Shown: positions 31,009 through 42,955 of the stretch, piece after piece
How positions within the stretch are numbered: position 1 is the stretch's first letter
How the letters are laid out: each line of letters opens with the position of its first letter
Assembly (NCBI RefSeq): GCF_019355055.1
Contig: NZ_CP048411.1
Location: forward strand, 4,449,001 to 4,513,000
DNA: 64,000 nt
Reading direction: 5' to 3'
Source: Pseudomonas sp. MTM4
Lineage (GTDB): Bacteria; Pseudomonadota; Gammaproteobacteria; Pseudomonadales; Pseudomonadaceae
The notes under the pieces: generated by a model
Told to the model about the DNA's origin: nothing
The model's database searches: none
The model's input: only the letters and a program-made list of their open reading frames with translations
Program-made: the position numbers and the translations under genes

Positions 31009-33900
31009 TCACTGGCAGGCTTCGCAGTCGGGCTCATCGATCGCACACGCCTTTGGGACCGGTGCCGGGCCGGCGGACATTTCTGGGGCTGGCGCGGCTT
31101 TCGCCGGTGCGGCGCTGTTGCCGCTATTGCCACCGCTGGACACGGCGTTGAGCTTGCCGGTGTTGACGGTGGACTTCTCGGTGCTGGTCGCGGCCAGGGC
31201 ACGGAGGTAGTAGGTGGTTTTCAGGCCACGGTACCAGGCCATGCGGTAGGTCACGTCCAGCTTCTTGCCCGAGGCGCCGGCGATGTAGAGGTTCAGCGAC
31301 TGGGCCTGGTCGATCCACTTCTGGCGGCGGCTGGCGGCGTCGACGATCCACTTGGTTTCCACTTCGAAGGCGGTCGCGTAGAGGTCTTTCAACTCCTGCG
31401 GGATGCGCTCGATCTGCTGCACCGAACCGTCGTAGTACTTGAGGTCGTTGATCATGACCGCGTCCCACAGGCCGCGTGCCTTGAGGTCGCGAACCAGGTA
31501 GGGGTTGATCACGGTGAATTCGCCCGAGAGGTTCGATTTCACGTACAGGTTCTGGTAGGTCGGCTCGATGGACTGCGATACGCCGGTGATGTTGGCGATG
31601 GTCGCGGTCGGTGCGATGGCCATGATGTTGGAGTTACGGATGCCGTTCTTGACGCGGGCGCGAACTGGAGCCCAGTCCAGGGACTCGGTCAGGTCGACGT
31701 CGATGTACTTCTGGCCACGCGCTTCGATGAGGATCTGCTGCGAGTCCAGCGGCAGGATGCCCTGGCTCCACAGCGAACCCTGGAAGGTTTCGTAGGCGCC
31801 GCGCTCGTCGGCCAGGTCGCAGGAGGCCTGGATGGCGTAGTAGCTGACCGCTTCCATGGACTTGTCGGCGAAGTCGATGGCGGCATCGGAACCGTAGGGG
31901 ATGTGCTGCAGGTACAGCGCGTCCTGGAAGCCCATGATGCCCAGGCCCACCGGGCGGTGCTTGAAGTTGGAGTTCTTCGCCTGCGGAACCGAGTAGTAGT
32001 TGATGTCGATGACGTTATCGAGCATCCGCACGGCGGTGCGCACGGTGCGCTCCAGCTTGGCGGTGTCGAGCTTGCCGTCGACGATGTGGCGCGGCAGGTT
32101 GATCGAGCCCAGGTTGCAGACGGCGATCTCGTCCTTGTTGGTATTCAGCGTGATCTCGGTGCAGAGGTTGGAGCTGTGCACCACGCCGACGTGCTGCTGC
32201 GGGCTACGCAGGTTGCACGGGTCCTTGAAGGTCAGCCATGGGTGGCCGGTTTCGAACAGCATGGACAGCATCTTGCGCCACAGGTCTTTGGCCTGCAGGG
32301 TTTTGTAGTTCTTGATCTTGCCGTATTCGATCAGGGCTTCGTAGTACTCGTAGCGCTCCTCGAAGGCCTTGCCGGTGAGGTCGTGCAGATCGGGTACTTC
32401 GCTTGGCGAGAACAGGGTCCACTTGCCGTCGTCGAAGACGCGCTTCATGAACAGGTCCGGAATCCAGTTGGCGGTGTTCATGTCGTGGGTACGGCGACGG
32501 TCGTCACCGGTGTTCTTGCGCAGCTCGAGGAATTCCTCGATGTCCAGGTGCCAGGTTTCCAGGTAGGCGCAGACCGCGCCCTTGCGCTTGCCGCCCTGGT
32601 TGACCGCAACGGCTGTGTCGTTGACTACCTTCAGGAAGGGCACGACGCCCTGGGATTTACCGTTGGTGCCCTTGATGTAGGCGCCCAGTGCGCGCACTGG
32701 CGTCCAGTCGTTGCCCAGGCCGCCGGCGAATTTGGAGAGCAGGGCGTTATCGCGGATGGCGTCGTAGATGCCGCCCAGGTCGTCCGGCACGGTGGTCAGG
32801 TAGCAGGAGGACAGCTGCGGACGCAGGGTGCCGGCGTTGAACAGGGTCGGCGTGGAGGCCATGTAGTCGAAGGATGACAGCAGGTTGTAGAACTCGATGG
32901 CGCGGGCTTCGCGCTGTTCTTCCTCGATGGCCAGGCCCATGGCGACGCGCATGAAGAAGATCTGCGGCAGTTCGAAACGCACGCCATCCTTGTGGATGAA
33001 GTAGCGGTCATAAAGGGTCTGCAGGCCGAGGTAGGTGAACTGCTGGTCCTGCTCGTGGTTGATCGCGGCGCCCAGCTTGGCCAGGTCGTATTCCTTCAGG
33101 CGCGGGTCGAGCAGTTCGAACTCGACGCCCTTTTCCACGTAGGCGGGCAGGGCCTTGGCGTAGAGGTCGGCCATTTCGTGGTGCGTGGCGGACTCGGCGA
33201 CTTCCAGGAAGCTCAGGGCCTCGGCGCGCAGGGTATCCATCAGCAGGCGAGCAGTGACATAGGAGTAGTTCGGCTCACGCTCGACCAGGGTACGGGCGGT
33301 CATCACCAGGGCGGTGTTGACGTCGGTCTGCTCAACGCCGTCGTAGAGGTTCTTCAGGGTTTCTTTCTGGATCAGCGCGCCATCGACTTCTTCGAGGCCT
33401 TCGCAGGCTTCGGTGATGATGGTGTTCAGGCGTCCCAGGTCCAGCGGCGCCATGCTGCCGTCGGCACGCTTGATGCGGATGCTCGGGTGGGCTTCGACCG
33501 GGGCGTCGACCGCGCCGCGCTTGCGCTCCTGGCTGCGGGATTCGCGATAGATGACGTAGTCGCGGGCGACTTTCTGCTCGCCGGAACGCATCAGGGCCAG
33601 TTCGACCTGATCCTGGATTTCTTCGATATGGATGGTTCCACCGGAGGGCATGCGGCGCTTGAAGGTAGCGGTGACCTGTTCGGTCAGGCGCTGCACGGTG
33701 TCGTGGATGCGCGACGAGGCGGAGGCATTGTTGCCTTCCACTGCGAGAAACGCCTTGGTGATGGCGACGGTGATTTTGTCATCGGTGTAGGGGACGACTG
33801 TACCGTTGCGCTTGATCACGCGCAGCTGGCCCGGCGCGGTGGCGGCCAGGTCCAGCGTGCTGTCGGCGTGTGGGTTCTCGCGAATGGACTCGTTCTGCAT
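31009..33900 (-). CDS. nrdA: Ribonucleotide reductase class Ia, alpha subunit
   Basis: A 963-residue protein, the size known for Pseudomonas NrdA, which has two N-terminal ATP-cones: VIKRNGTVVPYTDDKITVAI (about 28-47) and IRIKRADGSMAPLDLGRL (about 140-157). Catalytic landmarks are SCYLTTVPDD (substrate-site Cys), NLCTEITLN (Asn-Cys-Glu, with the thiyl-radical Cys) and VCNLGSINL (second substrate-site Cys). The C-terminus ends DEPDCEACQ, the Cys pair that passes reducing power from thioredoxin. It makes dNDPs with NrdB. nrdB, next to nrdA in P. aeruginosa, is not in the window; the recombinase operon occupies its expected place. The upstream region carries NrdR and DnaA boxes. Confidence 0.96.
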   Translation of the reverse strand: MQNESIRENPHADSTLDLAATAPGQLRVIKRNGTVVPYTDDKITVAITKAFLAVEGNNASASSRIHDTVQRLTEQVTATFKRRMPSGGTIHIEEIQDQVELALMRSGEQKVARDYVIYRESRSQERKRGAVDAPVEAHPSIRIKRADGSMAPLDLGRLNTIITEACEGLEEVDGALIQKETLKNLYDGVEQTDVNTALVMTARTLVEREPNYSYVTARLLMDTLRAEALSFLEVAESATHHEMADLYAKALPAYVEKGVEFELLDPRLKEYDLAKLGAAINHEQDQQFTYLGLQTLYDRYFIHKDGVRFELPQIFFMRVAMGLAIEEEQREARAIEFYNLLSSFDYMASTPTLFNAGTLRPQLSSCYLTTVPDDLGGIYDAIRDNALLSKFAGGLGNDWTPVRALGAYIKGTNGKSQGVVPFLKVVNDTAVAVNQGGKRKGAVCAYLETWHLDIEEFLELRKNTGDDRRRTHDMNTANWIPDLFMKRVFDDGKWTLFSPSEVPDLHDLTGKAFEERYEYYEALIEYGKIKNYKTLQAKDLWRKMLSMLFETGHPWLTFKDPCNLRSPQQHVGVVHSSNLCTEITLNTNKDEIAVCNLGSINLPRHIVDGKLDTAKLERTVRTAVRMLDNVIDINYYSVPQAKNSNFKHRPVGLGIMGFQDALYLQHIPYGSDAAIDFADKSMEAVSYYAIQASCDLADERGAYETFQGSLWSQGILPLDSQQILIEARGQKYIDVDLTESLDWAPVRARVKNGIRNSNIMAIAPTATIANITGVSQSIEPTYQNLYVKSNLSGEFTVINPYLVRDLKARGLWDAVMINDLKYYDGSVQQIERIPQELKDLYATAFEVETKWIVDAASRRQKWIDQAQSLNLYIAGASGKKLDVTYRMAWYRGLKTTYYLRALAATSTEKSTVNTGKLNAVSSGGNSGNSAAPAKAAPAPEMSAGPAPVPKACAIDEPDCEACQ

Positions 33901-34125
33901 GGGGTCTCCGGATTCTCTCTGTCTCTAACGCGTTAGTGTCAGGCCTGCTTTATGAGCGGCCTTTTCTCGAACTGAGTGTCTCGAATTACATGTTTCGTAT
34001 TGCATGAACCATGCCCCGGCGAACCGGCCCATGGGTGACCCAAAACTGGAAACGATCCGGCACCAGGGGTGGCGAATCGAATGTGCCGAAGCATAGTCAG
34101 GCGTTGTGAAGTTCACAACCTCAAA

Positions 34126-34141
34126 ACACAACATGTAGTGT
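34126..34141. promoter_or_regulatory. NrdR box 1
   Basis: ACACAACATGTAGTGT is a 16-bp palindrome close to the NrdR consensus ACACWATATATWGTGT, 226 bp upstream of the nrdA start. Confidence 0.75.
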
Positions 34142-34316
34142 GATGCGTTTGGCGCATGCGCTACCGCTGGGCTTGAGCAAAATCAACGTTGGACGCGGCA
34201 GCATCGCGATCTGCGGCGGCGATCTATCGCGCCAGGTGCGGGCGCGAGCCGGGTACAAAACAGAGCGAATTATTTAGCTTGCTTTTTTCGGCGTTTGTGT
34301 CTGTTTGTCTTTTGAC

Positions 34317-34332
34317 ACCCAATATATGGGGT
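34317..34332. promoter_or_regulatory. NrdR-box-like palindrome 2
   Basis: ACCCAATATATGGGGT keeps the NrdR core CAATATATGG with G/C variants at the arms. It is the weakest of the three candidates. Confidence 0.5.
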
Positions 34333-34400
34333 TAAAAGCGCCTGGAGCGACACGATAGTGGGGGTTCAGGCACAGCGCAAGGCGCCCAAAATGAACAACC

Positions 34401-34409
34401 TGTGGATAA
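34401..34409 (-). promoter_or_regulatory. DnaA box in the nrdA upstream region
   Basis: TGTGGATAA is the exact complement of the DnaA consensus TTATCCACA. DnaA control of class Ia nrd promoters is documented in E. coli and Pseudomonas. It lies about 500 bp from the nrdA start. Confidence 0.6.
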
Positions 34410-34527
34410 GATGTGGGTGAACTGTGCGCGATCGAGGCGCAGCCCGCGCCGTTTCGGGGCTACGCAAGGTTCGGATGAAAGGCGTGCTCAAGTGTGTTTT
34501 CAGATGCCTGGCTCTGTTGAATGCAAA

Positions 34528-34543
34528 ACACTATATGTGGTGT
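34528..34543. promoter_or_regulatory. NrdR box 3
   Basis: ACACTATATGTGGTGT matches the NrdR consensus with one arm change. It is 628 bp from nrdA and about 300 bp upstream of the response-regulator gene. Apart from these sites, the 937-bp stretch 33901-34840 contains no supported gene; a short open frame at 34424-34609 has no RBS or recognisable features. Confidence 0.65.
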
Positions 34544-34840
34544 TTTGTCAAAGGCGGATTCATTGCGTTTAGCGGCTGCGAGGCGGGTGATTTGACGGAG
34601 CGGGCGTGAATACTGGCCTTTTGCCTAGGGCTCCGTGGGCGCAGAGATGTGAAGGCCGCTGCGAAGTAGCCGCTACCACACGTGTAGCGCTCATCGCTGA
34701 TCGGAGCCCGGCCAAACGAAGGCGTTTTCATGGGAGTGGCTATGCGCGGATCGGGCAGTCAAGCGGAGCACGTCTGCCGCTGCCATCTGCAAGTGCCCTG
34801 ACGCTACAATGCTGGCCGGTGTCTGGGGGAGGGCGCGTTG

Positions 34841-35563
34841 GTGGATCAAGAGTCTTGGAACATCCTGATTGTCGAAGATGACCAGCGGTTGGCCGAGCTG
34901 ACCCGCGACTATCTTGAGGGTAACGGCTTGCGGGTTTCCATCGAAGGGGATGGCGCCCTGGCGGCCGGACGCATCATCGATGAACGCCCCGACTTGGTGG
35001 TACTCGACCTGATGCTGCCCGGCGAAGACGGCTTGTCCATTTGCCGCAAGGTGCGCCATCGCTATGACGGCCCGATCCTGATGCTCACCGCCCGTGCCGA
35101 TGATCTCGATCAGGTGCTCGGTCTGGAGATCGGTGCGGATGATTACGTCTGCAAGCCGGTGCGTCCGCGGCTGTTGCTGGCCCGGATTCGTGCATTGCTG
35201 CGCCGACGCGAAGGCGTTGAAGTAGCTGCGGCGGCCAGCAGCAAACGGCTGCAATACGGCCCTCTGGTCGTGGACAGCGCGCTGCGCGAGGCCTGGTTGC
35301 GAGGCGAGGGCATCGAGCTGACCGGTGCCGAGTTCGATCTGCTCTGGCTGCTGACCTCCAATCCCGGGCGGATCATGTCCCGGGAACAGATCTTCGCCGA
35401 ATTGCGTGGAATCGAATACGACGGGCAGGATCGTTCCATTGACGTTCGTATTTCGCGCATTCGTCCGAAGATCGGCGATGACCCCGATCACCCACGCCTA
35501 ATCAAAACGGTTCGCGGCAAGGGCTATCTGTTCGTATCCGAAGCGGCTGAAGCGCTGCAGTGA
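34841..35563 (+). CDS. OmpR/RstA-family response regulator
   Basis: About 240 residues. GTG 34841 is preferred (GGAGG 8 nt upstream); TTG 34838 is in frame too. The receiver domain has ILIVEDDQRLAEL, the phospho-acceptor Asp in LVVLDLMLPGEDG (about D56), LTARADD and the conserved Lys in YVCKPVRP. A C-terminal OmpR winged helix follows (LTGAEFDLLWLL, SREQIFAEL, RSIDVRISRIRPKIGDD, KTVRGKGYLF). It pairs with the kinase that overlaps its stop. The same arrangement beside nrdA exists in P. aeruginosa (PA1157-PA1158). The signal is unknown. Confidence 0.93.
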   Translation: MDQESWNILIVEDDQRLAELTRDYLEGNGLRVSIEGDGALAAGRIIDERPDLVVLDLMLPGEDGLSICRKVRHRYDGPILMLTARADDLDQVLGLEIGADDYVCKPVRPRLLLARIRALLRRREGVEVAAAASSKRLQYGPLVVDSALREAWLRGEGIELTGAEFDLLWLLTSNPGRIMSREQIFAELRGIEYDGQDRSIDVRISRIRPKIGDDPDHPRLIKTVRGKGYLFVSEAAEALQ

Positions 35564-37161
35564 ACTCGATTTTCCTGCGCATCTATGGCGGCGTGCTCGT
35601 CGTGCTGGTGCTCGTCGGGCTGCTGGGCGTCGGTGGCGTAAGTCTGCTCAACGAGGCACGCGCCGATCGGCACCGCGAGATGCTCGCCAGCGGGACCTTT
35701 CGCCTGATGGCGCACAACATGAGCGGCATGACACCCATCGAACGGCGCCAGGCAGCCAATCTCTGGGGGCGCCTGCTGGGAATTCCGCTGCGAGTTCGTA
35801 CCTTGGAAGACGTCAGCCTGGAGAGCCGCCTGGAAGCCCGGCTCTTGCGCGGTCAGGTGTTGGTGGAGCAAATGCGCCCGCACAGCGTGACGGTTTATTC
35901 CCTGGTCAGCGCCGAGGATCGCCTGGTGCTGACCGGTGAGGTGGAGCAGCTCAGCGAGCAGCTCGCACGCGCGACCATTTATCTACTGATCGACGAGCTG
36001 ATCCGCTATCCCGAAGCTGAACAACCTCAGCGTCTTGCCGAATTGAAGAACGCGCGCGGCTTCGGCTACGAGTTGCGGCTGCTGACCCGTGACAATGCCA
36101 GCCTCGATGACGATCAACGTCGCCGACTGGACGAAGGCGACACCGTAATGGCGCTGGTCCGTGGCGGCGAGGCCGTTCGGGTGTTCGCCGCTATTTCCGG
36201 AACGCCCTGGATCATGGCGTTGGGGCCGTTGCACCCGATGAACCCTTACCCGCCGCAATTGCTGGTGCTGATCGGCGTGCTGGGGCTGTCGCTGATCGGG
36301 CTGATGGTCTATTTGCTGGTGCGCCAACTGGAACGGCGACTGCGTGAAGTGGAAAGCGCCGCCTCGCGCATCGCTGGAGGGAATCTGGAGGCACGTGTGC
36401 CGGGTGCCGGGACGGATTCGGTCGGGCGGCTGGCGAAGGCGTTCAACGGCATGGCCAGCCACCTGCAGCGCCTCCTGGCCGTGCAGCGGGAAATGGTCAG
36501 CGCGGTGGCCCACGAGCTGCGCACGCCGGTCGCGCGGCTGCGTTTCGGCTTGGAGATGGCCGGCTCGGCACCGACCGCGGATGCTCGGGCGCGGTATCTA
36601 GCGGACATGGATGGCGATATCGACGACCTCGATCGTCTGGTGGACGAGATGCTGGTCTATACGCGTCTCGAGCGCGGATCGCCTGATCTCACCTTCCAAT
36701 CGGTCGATCTGAGTGCTCTGGTCGATCAAGTGATCGGAGAGCTGGCGCCGCTTCGGCCTGACGTTCTGGTCGAGCGCGGACCGTGCGTGCCGGCTGAGGA
36801 TGGCAGCAGTGTCGCCGAGGCCGAGTTTCATTATCTGCGTCGCGCCTTGAGCAACCTGATCACCAACGCCATGCGCCACGCGGCAACGCGGGTTCAGGTG
36901 AGCTTCATCATTGACGCCCAGCGCGCACATCTGGTGGTTGACGACGACGGTTCGGGCGTGCCGGAAGAGGCCTGGGAGAAGATATTCGCGCCATTCATGC
37001 GTCTGGACGACAGCCGCACACGTGCTTCCGGCGGGCATGGGTTGGGGTTATCCATCGTCCGGCGAATTTCATACTGGCACGGCGGCCGCTCGCAGATCGG
37101 GCATAGCGAATTGGGCGGCGCGCGCTTCAGCCTGGTCTGGCCGCGCAGGCGGCCGGATTAG
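35560..37161 (+). CDS. RstB-like sensor histidine kinase
   Basis: A 533-residue inner-membrane kinase. The N-terminal helix (FLRIYGGVLVVLVLVGLLGVGG) and a second around 226-253 enclose a periplasmic domain of about 200 residues. A HAMP linker follows (RLREVESAASRIAGGNLEARVPG), then the HisKA box SAVAHELRTPVARL with the phospho-acceptor His318, and a HATPase domain with NLITNAMRHA, DDDGSGVP and GHGLGLSIVRR. The start overlaps the response-regulator stop by 4 nt (ATGA-type coupling). The periplasmic part shows no recognised ligand domain. Confidence 0.92.
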   Translation: MNSIFLRIYGGVLVVLVLVGLLGVGGVSLLNEARADRHREMLASGTFRLMAHNMSGMTPIERRQAANLWGRLLGIPLRVRTLEDVSLESRLEARLLRGQVLVEQMRPHSVTVYSLVSAEDRLVLTGEVEQLSEQLARATIYLLIDELIRYPEAEQPQRLAELKNARGFGYELRLLTRDNASLDDDQRRRLDEGDTVMALVRGGEAVRVFAAISGTPWIMALGPLHPMNPYPPQLLVLIGVLGLSLIGLMVYLLVRQLERRLREVESAASRIAGGNLEARVPGAGTDSVGRLAKAFNGMASHLQRLLAVQREMVSAVAHELRTPVARLRFGLEMAGSAPTADARARYLADMDGDIDDLDRLVDEMLVYTRLERGSPDLTFQSVDLSALVDQVIGELAPLRPDVLVERGPCVPAEDGSSVAEAEFHYLRRALSNLITNAMRHAATRVQVSFIIDAQRAHLVVDDDGSGVPEEAWEKIFAPFMRLDDSRTRASGGHGLGLSIVRRISYWHGGRSQIGHSELGGARFSLVWPRRRPD

Positions 37162-37357
37162 CAGAGCGCTGCGCTGAGGTGATCAATGCGTTCGCGGGAC
37201 GGGCATCGCTCCGCTTAATTTCACTCGGGCCGGGTATTTCACGCCGCTGGACGAGCACGTTCGTCCCTACAGTTGGATCATGCGCATCGTTGGTTTTTGT
37301 TGGGTCGAATTTATTCGATCAAGCTCGATAGGAAGGGTATCGCTGCGCTCGATGCTC

Positions 37358-38074
37358 CTACGAGGCGGGGATGCTGACCAGGCTCAGCAGATAGTCTTCG
37401 AACTGCACGAATTGGCCCTCGAGTTCAGCACCGGCCTTCCATTCATCCGAGAGATCGCTGAGCAGGCGCAGGCGGGCGTGACCGTCGGCGTCGTGATGGA
37501 TGAGCTCGGCTTCCTGAAAGTAGAAGCGCGTTTTAACCAGCGGATAGAGCGCCTTGAACAGGCTCTCTTTGATGGAAAAGGTCAGCGTCACGCGTAGCGC
37601 CCGCTGTGAGTCGTCCAGCGCTGCATAGCCTTGCAGTTCACGCGGCGTGAGGATCTCTCCGGCCAAACGGTCGGCGCGGGTGACCGGCAGCAGTTTTTCC
37701 ACATCAAGCCCGAGCCCGCGCCAGTGATCGCTTCGCGCCGCGACGACTGCGGCCCAGCCGGCACCGTGAGTAATGGAGCCAACCACGCCGGTTGGCCAGC
37801 AAGGCGATCGATCCTCGCTAACGGCGGGAATGCCCGGCACGCCGGTCACCTTGCGCAGGGCCTCGGAGGCACAGATGCGGCCGGCGAGAAATTCGGTCTG
37901 GCGTTTGCTCACCGCGGCCATCGCCGGCAAGCCCCAGCGGGTAAAGTCCTCGGGATCGAGCAGCCCGGGATCGAAGCGGGTGCTGAGCAGGTGCACGCCG
38001 GGGAGGGGGTGCGGGAGTGGCCAATGTTCGCTCAGCGGGGAGCAGCAGGCGGGATGTTGGGGCGGGCAGTTCAT
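37358..38074 (-). CDS. pcpS: 4'-phosphopantetheinyl transferase (EntD/PcpS type)
   Basis: A 238-residue Sfp-superfamily enzyme. It transfers 4'-phosphopantetheine from CoA to the serine of acyl and peptidyl carrier proteins. Family motifs are KRQTEFLAGRICASEAL, VGSITHGAGWAAVV, GLDVEKLLP (metal-binding Asp/Glu) and FSIKESLFKALYP (catalytic Glu-Ser-Lys block). In P. aeruginosa, PcpS (PA1165) lies near nrdA and the adjacent two-component system and serves as the general PPTase. The upstream gap from the kinase (37162-37357) contains no gene. It is followed by argP on the same strand side. Confidence 0.9.
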   Translation of the reverse strand: MNCPPQHPACCSPLSEHWPLPHPLPGVHLLSTRFDPGLLDPEDFTRWGLPAMAAVSKRQTEFLAGRICASEALRKVTGVPGIPAVSEDRSPCWPTGVVGSITHGAGWAAVVAARSDHWRGLGLDVEKLLPVTRADRLAGEILTPRELQGYAALDDSQRALRVTLTFSIKESLFKALYPLVKTRFYFQEAELIHHDADGHARLRLLSDLSDEWKAGAELEGQFVQFEDYLLSLVSIPAS

Positions 38075-38121
38075 GGGCGCTAGTGTGCCTCAACCGTCGA
38101 TACGAGCGCAGGGCCGACGCG

Positions 38122-39030
38122 TCATGCTCGTGGCTCGGTCGGTCGCGCGAGGATCATAGGCGCCGCTTCGATGATCTGCCGCGACAGGTTTTCCATCCGT
38201 GGCGACTGCACTTTCCAGGTATGCCAGTACAGCGGAATATCCAGCGGCGCCTCCGCAGCCAGATCGACTACTTCACTTTGCGCCAGCGCATCGTGCAGCA
38301 GCAGCTCCGGAACCATACCGTAACCCAGGCCGTAGCGGATCGCGCTGAAGTGGGGCTCGGCGCCGGGCACGTAATGGCAGGGATAGGCGCGTTCCGGCAA
38401 GCCCAGTTGGCGCAGCAGGAAAGATGAAGAAAGGCGGTCCTTGCGCGTATAGGCGACCACGGGTGCCTTGCGCGCGGCGTTGCGATTCAGCCCGTTGGGA
38501 AAGTACCGCTGGCAAAACTCGCGGGACGCCACCAGGCGATAGCGCATGCTGCCCAGCGGGCTAGCCGTGCAGCCGCGCATCGGTTTGGGTTCGGTGCTGA
38601 TGCAGCCGATCGCCAGGCCGGTTTCCAACAGGTTGTAAGTGTGATCCTGATCTTCGATGGTCAGGTCCAGCAGCACGTGCTCGCGAATCAGCACCTCGGC
38701 CAGCGCCGGGAAGAACCAGGTTCCCAGGCTGTCGGAATTGAGCGCGGCGACCACCATTAGCGGCGCGTCGCTGCGCTCGTCCAGGTCCGCAAGCAGGTCG
38801 GCTTCGAGCATGCTGGCGCGCTTGAGGTATTGCAGCAATCGCTGGCCGGTCTCGGTGGGGCGGCACGGTCGGCTGCGCACCACCAATGCATTGCCCAGTG
38901 CGCTTTCCAGAGCGCGAACCCGCTGTGAAATCGCCGGTGGTGTCAGGTGCAGGCGTAGCGCAGCCTGTTCGAAACTGCCGGTCTTGATTACCGCTCGGAA
39001 GGCTTCGGTCTGCTTCGGATCAAGATTCAA
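38122..39030 (-). CDS. argP: ArgP (IciA)-family LysR regulator
   Basis: A 302-residue LysR-type regulator. The N-terminal winged HTH (KQTEAFRAVIKTGSFEQAALRLHLTPPAISQRVRALESALG) and the effector domain (ALNSDSLGTWFFPALAEV, YRLVASREFCQRYFPNGL, HYVPGAEPHFSAIRYGLGYGMVPE) match ArgP. In E. coli ArgP binds arginine or lysine and controls argO, lysP and others. Here it is divergent (123 bp) from a TRIC-type membrane gene. Lysine exporters are its usual neighbours, so this pairing is slightly unusual. Confidence 0.88.
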   Translation of the reverse strand: MNLDPKQTEAFRAVIKTGSFEQAALRLHLTPPAISQRVRALESALGNALVVRSRPCRPTETGQRLLQYLKRASMLEADLLADLDERSDAPLMVVAALNSDSLGTWFFPALAEVLIREHVLLDLTIEDQDHTYNLLETGLAIGCISTEPKPMRGCTASPLGSMRYRLVASREFCQRYFPNGLNRNAARKAPVVAYTRKDRLSSSFLLRQLGLPERAYPCHYVPGAEPHFSAIRYGLGYGMVPELLLHDALAQSEVVDLAAEAPLDIPLYWHTWKVQSPRMENLSRQIIEAAPMILARPTEPRA

Positions 39031-39153
39031 GCTGTGGCTCGCTGATTAAGTAAATATTTGTATAGCCTACTTTTACTTAGCCATGCCAATTAAGTTCGCG
39101 TCTGCCCCATAATTGCGCATCTTCTGCCTGTCCCGCCCTGTTGGAGTTGCCCC

Positions 39154-39780
39154 GTGACGCTGTTGCATATCATCTATCTGGTCGCCATCACTGCTGAAGC
39201 CATGTCCGGCGCGATCATGGGCATGCGTCGCGGCATGGACCTGTTCGGTATTTGCGTGCTGGGCACGGTGACGGCGCTGGGCGGCGGCACGGCGCGCGAC
39301 GTACTGCTCGGGCACTATCCGATCGGCTGGATCGCCAATCCCGAATATCTCGGCTTCACCGTCGGCGCGGCCATCGTCACGGCGATGGTTGCACGGCACA
39401 TGCATCACCTGCGGCAGGTATTTCTGCTGGTCGACGGCCTGGGTCTGGTGGCTTTCACGGTGATCGGTTGCGGCGTTGCGATGGAAATGGATGTGCATAT
39501 GTCGATCGTCGTGCTGGCTGGTGTGATCACTGGCGTATTCGGCGGGCTGTTGCGCGACATCCTGTGCAATGAGGTGCCGATGGTGCTGCAGCGCGAGCTG
39601 TACGCCACGGTGGCGTTGTTCACGGGTGTGCTCTACGTCGGCCTGCTGTGGCTGGGTATCGGCAACTCCATCGCCTCGGTTGCTGCGCTCTGTGCCGGCT
39701 TCCTGTTCCGCGTCCTGGCGATGACATTTCAGTGGAAGCTTCCCGATTTCCAGGGCCGCGACATCCGCGGTCTGGATTGA
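39154..39780 (+). CDS. TRIC-type (UPF0126/YicG-like) cation channel
   Basis: A 208-residue membrane protein with two repeats of the UPF0126 domain, each of about three helices: MSGAIMGMRRGMDLFGICVLGTVTALGGGTARDVLLG and the second GVITGVFGGLLRDILCNEVPMVL. The paired GGG-RD and GG-LRD motifs are signatures of the bacterial TRIC family, trimeric K+/monovalent-cation channels. GTG 39154 with GGAG upstream is the likely start. It is divergent from argP and may be regulated by it. Confidence 0.88.
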   Translation: MTLLHIIYLVAITAEAMSGAIMGMRRGMDLFGICVLGTVTALGGGTARDVLLGHYPIGWIANPEYLGFTVGAAIVTAMVARHMHHLRQVFLLVDGLGLVAFTVIGCGVAMEMDVHMSIVVLAGVITGVFGGLLRDILCNEVPMVLQRELYATVALFTGVLYVGLLWLGIGNSIASVAALCAGFLFRVLAMTFQWKLPDFQGRDIRGLD

Positions 39781-39893
39781 TGGCGGGCTGATCCGGTGAA
39801 CGCCGCACGCTCCGTCGCCAGACGGCTCTGGTAGGCAGATTCCCTTACGGCGAGCCGCTACACTAGCGGCCTTGCGATAGAGGGGATGGAACC

Positions 39894-42647
<2,754 letters not shown>

Positions 42648-42668
42648 CGCAATGCCGTTCACTTAGGC

Positions 42669-42915
42669 CCATTCGCCCCGAGGTCGGGCCTCCCACAAAA
42701 GCAGCAGGTGCGCGCACCGAGCCGCTGTAGGAGGCGCGCCCTCGCGGCGAATGCAGGGCGTGGACCTGCGCGAAGGTCCGGCGGGTGCCCCGATCAATCC
42801 AACGTCTACAGACCAAGGCTTGCTGCCTGCTCGAGATCATTCGCCCCTCCCACAAAAGCGGCAGGCACGCACTGACCCTCTGTAGGAGGCGCGCCCTCGC
42901 GGCGAAGCAGGCCGC
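42669..42915. repeat. Two tandem REP/BIME-like units
   Basis: Two similar units about 165 bp apart fill the gap between gacS and ggt. Each carries CATTCGCC...CTCCCACAAAAGCRGCAGG and, 20-30 bp on, TGTAGGAGGCGCGCCCTCGC followed by GGCGAA. The arms are imperfect inverted repeats of each other (CTCCCACA/TGTAGGAG, GGCG/CGCC), as in Pseudomonas REP or BIME elements. Confidence 0.7.
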
Positions 42916-42955
42916 AGGCCTGCCCCCCAAGCCACGACACGCGCGTTGTCAGCCC

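Noticed and set aside
31006..32877. A 623-codon plus-strand open frame
   Set aside because: It is the antisense of nrdA, produced by GC-rich codon usage; nrdA matches its family over the full length.
34424..34609. A 61-codon plus-strand frame in the nrdA upstream region
   Set aside because: No Shine-Dalgarno sequence and it overlaps a predicted NrdR box; likely spurious.
42669..42915. Possible CRISPR array
   Set aside because: Only two units about 165 bp apart, with internal inverted repeats; the structure fits REP/BIME elements.
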